From: Allobosea sp. Root483D1 | GTDB lineage: Bacteria; Pseudomonadota; Alphaproteobacteria; Rhizobiales; Beijerinckiaceae | Reading direction: 5' to 3' | NCBI RefSeq assembly: GCF_001429505.1 | Contig: NZ_LMJW01000016.1 | Location: 186,001 to 250,000, forward strand | DNA length: 64,000 bases | Shown here: piece by piece, positions 24,301 through 31,136 of the stretch | Layout: each line of letters begins with the position of its first letter | Numbering within the stretch: position 1 is the stretch's first letter | Program-made: the position numbers and the translations under genes | The notes under the pieces: generated by a model | What the model was told of the DNA's origin: nothing | What the model saw: only the letters and a program-made list of their open reading frames with translations | Databases searched by the model: none

Positions 24301-24768
24301 ATGGTGGCCGTGCGCGCTTGCGAAGTGGCCGATCATCCCGCGCTCGCCGGTTTGATGGCTGAGATGCAGGCGCATTACAGCGTGCCTTGCCCGCCCGACG
24401 CCGAAATCCGCGCCGGGTTGGCGAACCGGCCGGCGGGAACTGAGCTGTTGGTCGCCGAACATGGCGGCGCCCTCGTCGGCTTCGCAGCCTTTTCCGCGAT
24501 CTATCCAGGGCCTGGCTTGAAGCCCGGCTTCTTCCTCAAGGAAATCTATGTCGCCGAACCCGCCCGCGGGCTTGGCGCTGGCCGGGCGTTGCTGGCCGAA
24601 TTGGCGCGGCTTGCGCTCGCACGCGGTCTCGGCCGGATCGACTGGACGGCGGCGCGCGACGATGAACACCTGCTGCGCTTCTACGAGAGCCTCGGCGCGA
24701 CGCCGCAGCCGGAAAAGGTCTTCTTCAGGCTGACCGGCGAGGGGCTTGCCCGTCTCGCGGAGGGCTGA
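24301..24768 (+). CDS. GNAT family N-acetyltransferase
   Basis: This 155-residue protein has the GNAT motif A region visible as FFLKEIYVAEPARGLGAGRALLAELARLALARG and a C-terminal HLLRFYESLGATPQPEKVFFRL (motif B). The acceptor is unknown. It starts 11 nt after the TauE/SafE gene and its 3' end overlaps the converging DUF1289 gene by 44 nt. Confidence 0.85.
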   Translation: MVAVRACEVADHPALAGLMAEMQAHYSVPCPPDAEIRAGLANRPAGTELLVAEHGGALVGFAAFSAIYPGPGLKPGFFLKEIYVAEPARGLGAGRALLAELARLALARGLGRIDWTAARDDEHLLRFYESLGATPQPEKVFFRLTGEGLARLAEG

Positions 24769-24925
24769 GGCGCTCGCCCAGCGTCGCCATGATGGCGAGG
24801 CGCTCCACCTCGCTGAGCCGCGACCATTGTGCGATTTCCTGCAGGGTCCGACCGCAGCCCTGGCAGAGTTTTTTCGCCGGGTCGATCACGCAGACCTTGA
24901 TGCAGGGGCTGGAGATCGCGCTCAT
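24725..24925 (-). CDS. DUF1289 small cysteine protein
   Basis: This 66-residue protein has the DUF1289 pattern SPCIKVCVIDPAKKLCQGCGRTLQEIAQW, with four cysteines at positions 8, 12, 21 and 24 that could bind a metal or Fe-S cluster. Its ATG overlaps the cobS stop (ATGA), so it is translated from the cobS message. Overlap with the 3' end of the opposing GNAT gene is unusual in length (44 nt). Molecular function is unknown. Confidence 0.82.
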   Translation of the reverse strand: MSAISSPCIKVCVIDPAKKLCQGCGRTLQEIAQWSRLSEVERLAIMATLGERLSPPRDGQAPRRSA

Positions 24926-25770
24926 CGCCCGCCCCAGCCGAGGACGATGGCGAGGCCGAGATAGATCGCGATCTCGCCGAGCTGCTGCGCCGCGCCGAGG
25001 ATGTCGCCGGTCTGGCCGCCGATCAGGCGGATGGCGGTGCGCGACAGCCAGTAGGTCGCCAGCGCCGACAGGGCGAAGCCGAGCAGGACGCCGGCGAGGG
25101 GGAGGACGCCGAGGGTGACCAGGAGCAAGGCGAGGGCGCCCGACAAGCCGTAGGCGATCGGCAGCACCGATCGTTCGGGCTGTCCGACCGAAGCGGAGGC
25201 GCCATCGCGCCGGGTTGGCGGGGCCGTGGCGAGGATGCGAATGCCCTCGACACGCGACCACGGCGCCGCGATGAGCACGGCCGCCGTCAACGCCCAGGCT
25301 CCGGCGCCTTGCAGGATCGCCGCGAGTGCGCTCACCCGCAGCAGCAGCGAGAGGCCGAGCGCCAGCGCGCCGAAGGTGCCGACACGGCTATCCTTCATGA
25401 TCTCCAGCCGCCGCTCCGGCGTGTGGCCTCCGAACAGCCCGTCGGCGCTGTCGGCAAGCCCGTCCTCATGGAAGGCGCCGGTCGTCACCACCAGCGCAGT
25501 CACGGCGACGGCCGCTGTCAGCAGGGCGTTGACGCCCGCAAGGCCCGCGAGCAATGCGATCAGCGCCGCAGGCAGTGCGATCACCAGCGCCGCGAACGGC
25601 AAGGCACGCGGCACCCGCCGGAAATCAGGCAGGGCATGCGGACTCTCGCCCGGCAGCGCCGGCACCGGCAGGCGCGAATAGAAGCGGATGCAGGTCGCGG
25701 TCGCGATCAGCCAGCCCGGCCAGGTGGGCGGCGTCGCCTGCGTCGCATCATCGCTGTCGGTTTGCGCCAC
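24922..25770 (-). CDS. cobS: Adenosylcobinamide-GDP ribazoletransferase (cobalamin synthase) CobS
   Basis: This 282-residue membrane enzyme joins adenosylcobinamide-GDP with alpha-ribazole(-phosphate) in the last steps of cobalamin assembly. The family signature FHEDGLADSADGLFGGHTPERRLEIMKDSRVGTFG is intact, with acidic metal-binding residues, and several hydrophobic helices follow. It is divergent from cobT, separated by 107 bp with no recognisable B12 box, so no cobalamin riboswitch is assigned. Confidence 0.94.
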   Translation of the reverse strand: MAQTDSDDATQATPPTWPGWLIATATCIRFYSRLPVPALPGESPHALPDFRRVPRALPFAALVIALPAALIALLAGLAGVNALLTAAVAVTALVVTTGAFHEDGLADSADGLFGGHTPERRLEIMKDSRVGTFGALALGLSLLLRVSALAAILQGAGAWALTAAVLIAAPWSRVEGIRILATAPPTRRDGASASVGQPERSVLPIAYGLSGALALLLVTLGVLPLAGVLLGFALSALATYWLSRTAIRLIGGQTGDILGAAQQLGEIAIYLGLAIVLGWGGR

Positions 25771-25877
25771 GCTGCCCTCGGATTGTCTTCGTCCGCTCCA
25801 GCCTATAGCAGCAGCGGCTGCGCGGCGGCGATCTCGCGCTGCCCGATTCCTCAGGTATTCAAGATCGGCTTCCTCAG

Positions 25878-26909
25878 ATGTCTGCGATGCCCGCCTCCGG
25901 CCTGCCCTTCGACGATATCCGCAATCTCATCGCCAGCATGCCCGGCCCCGACATGGCGGCGGCCAACACGGTGCGCGCCCGCGACAAGGAATTGACCAAG
26001 CCGGCCGGCAGCCTTGGGCGGCTGGAGGAGATCGCCGAATGGCTCGCCGCCTGGCAGGGCAAGGCGCCGCCGCGGGTCGACCGGCCGCTGGTCTGTGTCT
26101 TCGCCGGCAATCACGGCGTCGTCGCCCAGGGCGTCTCGGCGTTTCCGCAGTCGGTGACGCGCCAGATGCTGGAGAACTTCGCGGCCGGTGGCGCCGCGAT
26201 CAACCAGATCTGCGCCGCCTATGATCTCGGCTTCAAGGTCTTCGATCTCGCGCTCGACCTGCCGACCGGCGATTTCACGCAAGAGGATGCGCTCGATGAG
26301 CGCGCCTGCGTCGCGACCATGGCCTTTGGCATGGAGGCGCTTGCCGGCGGCGCCGACCTGCTCGCGCTCGGCGAGATGGGCATCGGCAACACCACCTCGG
26401 CGGCGGCGATCTTCGCCGCGCTCTATGGCGGCGGCGCTGCCGCATGGTGCGGTCGCGGCACCGGCGTCGACGATGACGGCCTGAAGCGCAAGATCGCGGC
26501 GGTCGAGGCCGGGCTCAAGTTCCACGCCAATCACCTGAGCGACCCGCTCGAAGTGCTGCGCCGCTTCGGCGGCCGCGAGATGGCGGCGATCTGCGGCGCC
26601 ATCCTCGCAGCGCGCCTGCAGCGCATCCCGGTGATCCTCGACGGCTATGTCGTTACCGCCGCTGCCGCGATCCTGCACGCGCTCGATTCCTCCGCGCTCG
26701 ACCATTGCATCGCCGGCCATCTCTCGGCCGAGGGCGCCCATGCGGAAGCGCTTGTCCGGCTCGGCAAGCAGCCCTTGCTCGCGCTCGACATGCGGCTCGG
26801 GGAGGGCACAGGAGCAGCGCTCGCCGCCGGGCTCGTCAAGGCGGCGGCCGGCGTCCACTCCGGCATGGCGACCTTCGCGCAGGCGCAGGTGTCCGGGAAG
26901 GCCGAATAG
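25878..26909 (+). CDS. cobT: Nicotinate-nucleotide--dimethylbenzimidazole phosphoribosyltransferase CobT
   Basis: This 343-residue enzyme activates the lower ligand base of cobalamin by transferring ribose-phosphate from nicotinate mononucleotide. Seen are KPAGSLGRLEEIAEWLAAWQG, FAGNHGVVAQGVSAFPQSVT, LGEMGIGNTTSAAAI and the C-terminal MRLGEGTGAALA, with the catalytic glutamate (Glu309). ATG 25878 is used, with 25887 as alternative. Divergent from cobS; together they form the nucleotide-loop assembly pair. Confidence 0.94.
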   Translation: MSAMPASGLPFDDIRNLIASMPGPDMAAANTVRARDKELTKPAGSLGRLEEIAEWLAAWQGKAPPRVDRPLVCVFAGNHGVVAQGVSAFPQSVTRQMLENFAAGGAAINQICAAYDLGFKVFDLALDLPTGDFTQEDALDERACVATMAFGMEALAGGADLLALGEMGIGNTTSAAAIFAALYGGGAAAWCGRGTGVDDDGLKRKIAAVEAGLKFHANHLSDPLEVLRRFGGREMAAICGAILAARLQRIPVILDGYVVTAAAAILHALDSSALDHCIAGHLSAEGAHAEALVRLGKQPLLALDMRLGEGTGAALAAGLVKAAAGVHSGMATFAQAQVSGKAE

Positions 26910-26922
26910 CGACGGGGGCTAC

Positions 26923-27327
26923 CTACTCGGCTTGGAACGGATTCCCGATCCTCAGTCGCTCGTCGACGATCAGGCCGTGCTGCATGTCTTCGCTATAGAG
27001 CACGGCACAATCCGCTCGTAGCGCACTCGCCACGATCAGGGCGTCGTAGAAGCCGAACCCGTACCGTTCAGCCAGTCGGGTGGCCTCCTGATGCGTGGCG
27101 AGGTCGAGCGGATGGACGATGCGACTCAGCGTCGTGATCGCCTCGACCGCATCGGTGATCTCCGCCCAGGAGAAGCCGAGCTTGCGGCGTGCGACATTGG
27201 CGAATTCGTTCAGGACCTGGACGCTGATCTCGCAGCCCCTGCCGAGCAACTCCTCGGCCACGGCGTTGCGCGGATCATCGCTGAAAGCGTAGACGACGAC
27301 GTTGCTGTCGAGGAAGGCGCGCGTCAC
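26923..27327 (-). CDS. vapC: PIN-domain toxin (VapC-type ribonuclease)
   Basis: This 134-residue PIN domain has the metal-binding acidic residues in FLDSNVVVYAF (Asp7), VLNEFANV (Glu41), GFYDALIVASA (Asp95) and SEDMQ (Asp114). VapC toxins cleave tRNA or rRNA. It overlaps the upstream antitoxin gene by 4 nt (ATGA), the normal TA arrangement. It lies only 13 nt beyond the converging cobT stop. Confidence 0.92.
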   Translation of the reverse strand: MTRAFLDSNVVVYAFSDDPRNAVAEELLGRGCEISVQVLNEFANVARRKLGFSWAEITDAVEAITTLSRIVHPLDLATHQEATRLAERYGFGFYDALIVASALRADCAVLYSEDMQHGLIVDERLRIGNPFQAE

Positions 27328-27560
27328 GGCGCGCGCTCATTGGCCTCGTCACGATCGAAACGCCAGCCGGACGGGAGCGGCCTGCGAAGGCTGCGGATGC
27401 GGGCGAGCGCGCGCGGCTTACGCTCGTCGCGCGCGATCAGGAAGGTCCGGTCGTTCGCGATACGGATTTCCACATCATCGCCTTCCTTTAGCGAGAGTGC
27501 CTCGCTGACAGCCGCAGGAATTCTGATAGCGAGACTGTTGCCCCAGCGTGCAACCTGCAT
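27324..27560 (-). CDS. vapB: AbrB/MazE-type antitoxin (VapB)
   Basis: This 78-residue protein has an N-terminal SpoVT/AbrB swapped-hairpin DNA-binding domain (VARWGNSLAIRIPAAVSEALSLKEGDDVEIRIANDRTFLI). A basic, disordered C-terminal tail follows (LPSGWRFDRDEANERAP) that would wrap the toxin. It precedes vapC with a 4-nt overlap and a perfect palindrome lies just upstream, consistent with TA autorepression. Confidence 0.9.
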   Translation of the reverse strand: MQVARWGNSLAIRIPAAVSEALSLKEGDDVEIRIANDRTFLIARDERKPRALARIRSLRRPLPSGWRFDRDEANERAP

Positions 27561-27576
27561 TGACGCGCTCCTGTTT

Positions 27577-27599
27577 GATATACACGGAACATGTATATC
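27577..27599. promoter_or_regulatory. Perfect 8-7-8 palindromic operator of vapBC
   Basis: GATATACA (27577-27584) and TGTATATC (27592-27599) are exact inverse copies around a 7-nt centre. The site lies 17 bp upstream of the vapB start codon on the minus strand. It is AT-rich, overlaps the expected promoter and has the size expected for an AbrB-type dimer. Confidence 0.7.
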
Positions 27600-27634
27600 C
27601 CAAGAGCGGTCATCAAGCCACGATCTCTTGGAAA

Positions 27635-27663
27635 GACGCGCCGGGCGTTCGACCCGGCGCGTC
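27635..27663 (-). terminator. 11-bp hairpin downstream of the glutathione transferase gene
   Basis: GACGCGCCGGG (27635-27645) pairs perfectly with CCCGGCGCGTC (27653-27663) around a 7-nt loop. On the minus strand it follows the GST stop (27673) by about 10 nt and is followed by a short TTTCC. The strong GC stem with weak T-tract makes it a probable terminator shielding vapBC from the GST transcript. Confidence 0.55.
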
Positions 27664-27672
27664 CTGGGTTTG

Positions 27673-28383
27673 TCAGGCGCCGACGCCGAAGCGCTCGATC
27701 ACCTCGGCCAATGGCAGATGGCCCTTGAAGGCGCCGCTGCCGGTCGGCGTCTGCCCGTTCTCGAGCGCGGTCGCGAAAACCACCGCCGGATCGGCCTCGA
27801 CCCGCTGGCGCAGCGCCTGCAGCTTGGGCCAGCGCGAGAGTTCGGCGACCTCATGGAATTCGAGCCAGCGCGCCACGCCGGCGAGCAGGCCGTCGGCCAG
27901 GGTATGCTTGCCGCCGACCAACCAGTTCCCGTCGCCGATCATGGCTTCGAGCTTGTCATGCCGCTCAGCCACCGCCTTGCGGCCGAAGCGGCGCAGCGCC
28001 GCCTCGAACTCCGGGTCGGGTTCGGGCAGCTCCAGCGCCGCCCAGAGCGGCCAGAAAGCGCCGGTGAAGCCGGTGTTGAGGAAGCCCATGAATTGGTGCA
28101 TCCGATCGGCTTCCGGCGAGAGCGGCTCGAAGCTGATCCGCCGCTGCGCATCACGCGCTTCGAGATGGGCGGCGATCGCCATGGTTTCGGTCAGCGGACG
28201 GCCCTGATCGGTGATCAGCACCGGCGTTTCGACGCGCGGATTGATCCGGGTGTAGGATGGTTCGCGCATTTCGCCGAGCATGTCGACGCGGCAGAGCTTG
28301 TAGGGCTGGCCCAGCCATTCGAGAGCCGCGACCAGGCCCATCGAAGTGCCGGACGGGTAGCCATAAACGAGGATCGGTTCCAT
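27673..28383 (-). CDS. Glutathione S-transferase family protein
   Basis: This 236-residue protein has an N-terminal thioredoxin-fold domain (residues 1-80; ILVYGYPSGTSMGLVAALEWLG, RVETPVLITDQGRPLTETMAIAAHLEA) and a C-terminal helical domain (NWLVGGKHTLADGLLAGVARWLEF). The TETMAI segment replaces the usual glutathione-gamma-Glu-binding ES-AI motif. Divergent from an HxlR regulator, it is a plausible target of thiol or electrophile-responsive control. Its substrate is unknown. Confidence 0.85.
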   Translation of the reverse strand: MEPILVYGYPSGTSMGLVAALEWLGQPYKLCRVDMLGEMREPSYTRINPRVETPVLITDQGRPLTETMAIAAHLEARDAQRRISFEPLSPEADRMHQFMGFLNTGFTGAFWPLWAALELPEPDPEFEAALRRFGRKAVAERHDKLEAMIGDGNWLVGGKHTLADGLLAGVARWLEFHEVAELSRWPKLQALRQRVEADPAVVFATALENGQTPTGSGAFKGHLPLAEVIERFGVGA

Positions 28384-28451
28384 TTTGCGTTTTCCATTTG
28401 GGTCGGGAAACGCTGCGCAGCGGGCTGGAACCTAGTCGTCCCAGCCCCCAA

Positions 28452-28460
28452 GTAAATTAC
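28452..28460. promoter_or_regulatory. GTAAATTAC dyad in the GST-HxlR divergent promoter
   Basis: A 4-1-4 palindrome (GTAA-A-TTAC) followed 12 nt later by GTAAC lies 31 bp before the HxlR start. HxlR-type regulators bind GTA-rich dyads, so it is a candidate operator; the support is positional only. Confidence 0.3.
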
Positions 28461-28490
28461 GCACTTTTCTGTAACCAGCCGGAACGGAAC

Positions 28491-28838
28491 ATGAAGGACG
28501 TGGTTTCGGACTGCCCGATCGAAAGCGTCATGCGGGTGCTGAGCGGCCGCTGGCCGACCTTGCTGCTCTATTATCTGAAGGACGGCACCAAGCGCTTCAG
28601 TGAGCTCAGGCGCGACAACCCGACTGTCTCGCACCGCATGCTGGCGCTGGAGCTGCGCAAGCTCGAGGCGTCCGGCGTCATCCGGCGGATCGATCATGAT
28701 GGCTATCCGCGCCGGGTCGACTACGAGCTCACGGCAGCGGGCCTGCGCCTCGTGCCGCTGATCGACGCCCTCGGCGACTGGTGGGACGAGGTCGAGGCAG
28801 GGCGTGGCGAGACGGCGATCCTGCCGAAGGTCGCCTAG
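28491..28838 (+). CDS. HxlR family transcriptional regulator
   Basis: This 115-residue winged-helix protein has the HxlR pattern CPIESVMRVLSGRWPTLLLYYLKDGTKRFSELRRDNPTVSHRMLALELRKLEASGVIRR. The N-terminal cysteine (Cys8) sits where redox- and quinone-sensing HxlR/YodB proteins carry their sensor thiol. It is divergent from the GST gene. The start is chosen at the ATG giving this canonical N-terminus; longer frames overlap the GST promoter. Confidence 0.9.
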   Translation: MKDVVSDCPIESVMRVLSGRWPTLLLYYLKDGTKRFSELRRDNPTVSHRMLALELRKLEASGVIRRIDHDGYPRRVDYELTAAGLRLVPLIDALGDWWDEVEAGRGETAILPKVA

Positions 28839-28888
28839 CGACGGGCTGGACCTCGCTTTCACATGCTGCGAGCTGGCGAGCGGAACGG

Positions 28889-29353
28889 ATGACAGGCGAT
28901 ACGAGCGACCTTGCGATCAGGCCCCTCGAAACCGGCGATCGTCCCGGCTGGGAGCAGCTGTGGGTCGGCTACCACGCGCATGGCCCCTTCGGTGGTCCGC
29001 CGCCGCCGCCGGCCGTGACGGACGCGACCTTCGCGCGCTTTCTCGGCGACGAGGCAATGTGGGCTCTGGTTGCTGTCCAGAATGGTGCTCTCGTCGGAAT
29101 CATTCACGCGGTCTTTCACCCCGTGACCTCGTCGGACAAGCCGGTCTGTTTCCTCAATGATCTGTTTGTGGCGGAGACGGCCCGCCGGTGCGGAGTCGGC
29201 CGGCGGTTGATCGAGGCTCTCTACGATCTCGCCCGTGCCGAGGGCGCCTTGCGCGTCTACTGGCACATGCAGATGGACAATCGCGCGGCTGGCGATCTCT
29301 ACGACAGGGTCGCCAGCCGCTCGGGGCATACGGTCTTCAGGAGAGCGCTCTGA
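28889..29353 (+). CDS. GNAT family N-acetyltransferase
   Basis: This 154-residue protein shows CFLNDLFVAETARRCGVGRRLIEALYDLARAEGALRVYWHMQMDN, the acetyl-CoA-binding motif A with the GxGxx-type turn, and a final motif around AGDLYDRVASRSGHTVFRR. It begins about 50 nt after the HxlR gene and may share its transcript. The acceptor substrate is unknown. Confidence 0.85.
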   Translation: MTGDTSDLAIRPLETGDRPGWEQLWVGYHAHGPFGGPPPPPAVTDATFARFLGDEAMWALVAVQNGALVGIIHAVFHPVTSSDKPVCFLNDLFVAETARRCGVGRRLIEALYDLARAEGALRVYWHMQMDNRAAGDLYDRVASRSGHTVFRRAL

Positions 29354-29416
29354 TCCTGCACTGATGAGGCGCGAAACGACGCCACCCCGTCGTGAGGGCC
29401 TTTCGGCGGCGAGCTC

Positions 29417-30391
29417 TCACTTCGGTTCGAGCGAGATCTTGGCCGCGGTCGCGACCTCCTTCCAACGCGCGATGTCGGCGCCGAGGAAGGTCGCAAACTC
29501 GGCCGGCGTGTTGCAGACCGTCTCGCCGCCGAGCACGGAGAGCTTTTGCTGCACCTGCTGGTCGGCACAGGCCTTGACCACCTCGGCATGCAGCTTGGCG
29601 ACGATCTCGGCGGGTACGCCCGCCGGCACCAGCAAACCGAACCAGGCGACCGTCTCGTAGCCGGGAAAACCGCTTTCCTCCACGGTCGGCACGTCCGGCA
29701 AGGCGGCGGCACGCTTGCGGGTGGTCACGGCGAGCGGCGTCACCTGGCCTGATTGCGCCAGCCCGATCGCCGGCGGCAGGTTCACCGCCATGAATTCGAC
29801 CTGGCCGGAGACGATGTCGTTCAGCGCCGGAGCCGAGCCGCGATAGGGCACATGCGTCGCCTCGATGCCGGTCAGCACCTTGAGATATTCCGAGTTCATA
29901 TGGGCCGAGGAGCCGTTGCCGCCCGAGGCGAAGCTGAGTTTGCCCGGATTGGCCTTGGCATAGGCGACGAGCTCCGCAAGCGATTTCACCGGCAGCTTCT
30001 TGCTGGCGAGGAAGATGTTTGGCGCGCGATAGACCAGCGAGACGGGTGCGAAATCGCGCATGGCGTCATAGGGCACGCCCTTGTAGGTCGCTGGAATAAT
30101 GCCGTGCGAGCCGGCATTGGCCATGATCAGGGTGTAGCCGTCGGGCGCAGCCTTGGCCGCTGCCGCCGATCCGACGACGCCCCCGGCGCCCATCCGGTTC
30201 TCGACGATGAAGGGCTGCCCGAGTGCAGCCTGCAGCTTCTCGCCGATCAATCGTGCCGCGATGTCGGAGCCATCGCCGGGCGCGCTCGGCACGATCAACG
30301 TCACCTGCCGCTCCGGCCATGGGCCTGCCTGCGCCGCCAGCAGGCCGAAGCCGAGCAGCCCGCCCATGCACGACGCGACGAACTTCCTCAT
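29417..30391 (-). CDS. Orphan TctC/Bug tripartite tricarboxylate substrate-binding protein
   Basis: This 324-residue exported protein (signal ending about LAAQAG) has the Bug-family features WPERQVTLIVPSAPGDGSDIAARLIG, FIVENRMGAGGVVGSAAAAKAAPDGYTLIM and VPYRGSAPALNDIVSGQVEFM. No TctA or TctB is adjacent, so it depends on membrane subunits elsewhere or acts in sensing. It is divergent from a GntR regulator and an enolase-superfamily enzyme, which suggests that its ligand is the acid degraded by that enzyme. Confidence 0.92.
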   Translation of the reverse strand: MRKFVASCMGGLLGFGLLAAQAGPWPERQVTLIVPSAPGDGSDIAARLIGEKLQAALGQPFIVENRMGAGGVVGSAAAAKAAPDGYTLIMANAGSHGIIPATYKGVPYDAMRDFAPVSLVYRAPNIFLASKKLPVKSLAELVAYAKANPGKLSFASGGNGSSAHMNSEYLKVLTGIEATHVPYRGSAPALNDIVSGQVEFMAVNLPPAIGLAQSGQVTPLAVTTRKRAAALPDVPTVEESGFPGYETVAWFGLLVPAGVPAEIVAKLHAEVVKACADQQVQQKLSVLGGETVCNTPAEFATFLGADIARWKEVATAAKISLEPK

Positions 30392-30408
30392 GCCTGCCTC
30401 CCACAAGA

Positions 30409-30470
30409 TGTGATCACAATTGTTATCTTAACGCCTTGACAGGCAGGGGTATACGGCTTTTGTGATCAAA
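30409..30470. promoter_or_regulatory. Paired GATC-centred palindromes in the TctC-GntR divergent promoter
   Basis: TGTGATCACA (30409-30418) is a perfect palindrome, and TGTGATCAAA (30461-30470) repeats its left arm and core. Centres are 52 bp apart, about five helical turns. A consensus -35, TTGACA, lies at 30436-30441 between them. The arrangement suits a GntR dimer pair controlling both directions. Confidence 0.55.
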
Positions 30471-31136
30471 TCAATGGATGAGCCCGTGTCACTCGCCGAG
30501 TCCGTCAAGGACATGATCCGTGCCGACATCCTCGACGGCCGGCTCGACTTCGGCGCGCGCCTGCGCATCCGTGAGCTGGCGACGCGCTATGGCGCGAGCC
30601 CCATGCCGGTGCGCGAGGCATTGCGCAGCCTGGTCGGGGAGGGGCTGGTCGCGGCCGTCGCCAACAAGGGCGCGCGCGTCGTCACGGTCGATGCCGAGCA
30701 CATCCGTCACCTGTTCACCATCCGCATCGCCGTCGAGGTCGCGCTGGCGCGGCAGGCGGCGCTGGCGATCGACGCAGCCGGGCTGGCCGAGGTCGCGACG
30801 CTGGAGCGGGAGCGGCTCGCCGCTGTCCAAGGCGGCGACTTCGCTGCGGGCGTCGCCATCAACCAGCGCTTCCACCGGCGCATCTACGAGGCGGCCGGCA
30901 ATGCCGAGGGGCTCGTCCTGCTCGACCGGCACTGGCTCCTGCTGGCGGCGATCTGGTCGCGCTATGGCTATCGGCCCGAGCGGCTCGGCGGCGTGGCGAG
31001 CGATCATGATCACATCCTGCGGGCGCTGGCGGAGCGCGACGCAGATGCCTGCGGCGTGATGACTGCGGCCCATGTCACAAAGACGCGCCAGGACATGCTG
31101 GCGCAGATCGAAGGCTATGAGGCAAGGGTGCGATGA
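30462..31136 (+). CDS. GntR family regulator, FCD subfamily
   Basis: This regulator of about 224 residues has a winged helix (GARLRIRELATRYGASPMPVREALRSLVGEGLV) and an FCD domain with the metal-binding pattern INQRFHRRIYEAAG and DHDHILRALAERD. The start may be GTG 30462 or ATG 30474; the latter would avoid overlapping the second operator palindrome. Its stop overlaps the enolase-superfamily ATG (ATGA), so regulator and enzyme are coupled, and it probably senses the substrate acid. Confidence 0.88.
   Translation: MIKSMDEPVSLAESVKDMIRADILDGRLDFGARLRIRELATRYGASPMPVREALRSLVGEGLVAAVANKGARVVTVDAEHIRHLFTIRIAVEVALARQAALAIDAAGLAEVATLERERLAAVQGGDFAAGVAINQRFHRRIYEAAGNAEGLVLLDRHWLLLAAIWSRYGYRPERLGGVASDHDHILRALAERDADACGVMTAAHVTKTRQDMLAQIEGYEARVR

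Noticed and set aside
25771-25877. Cobalamin riboswitch between cobS and cobT
   Set aside because: The gap is only 107 bp between divergent starts and has no recognisable B12 box or the required length.
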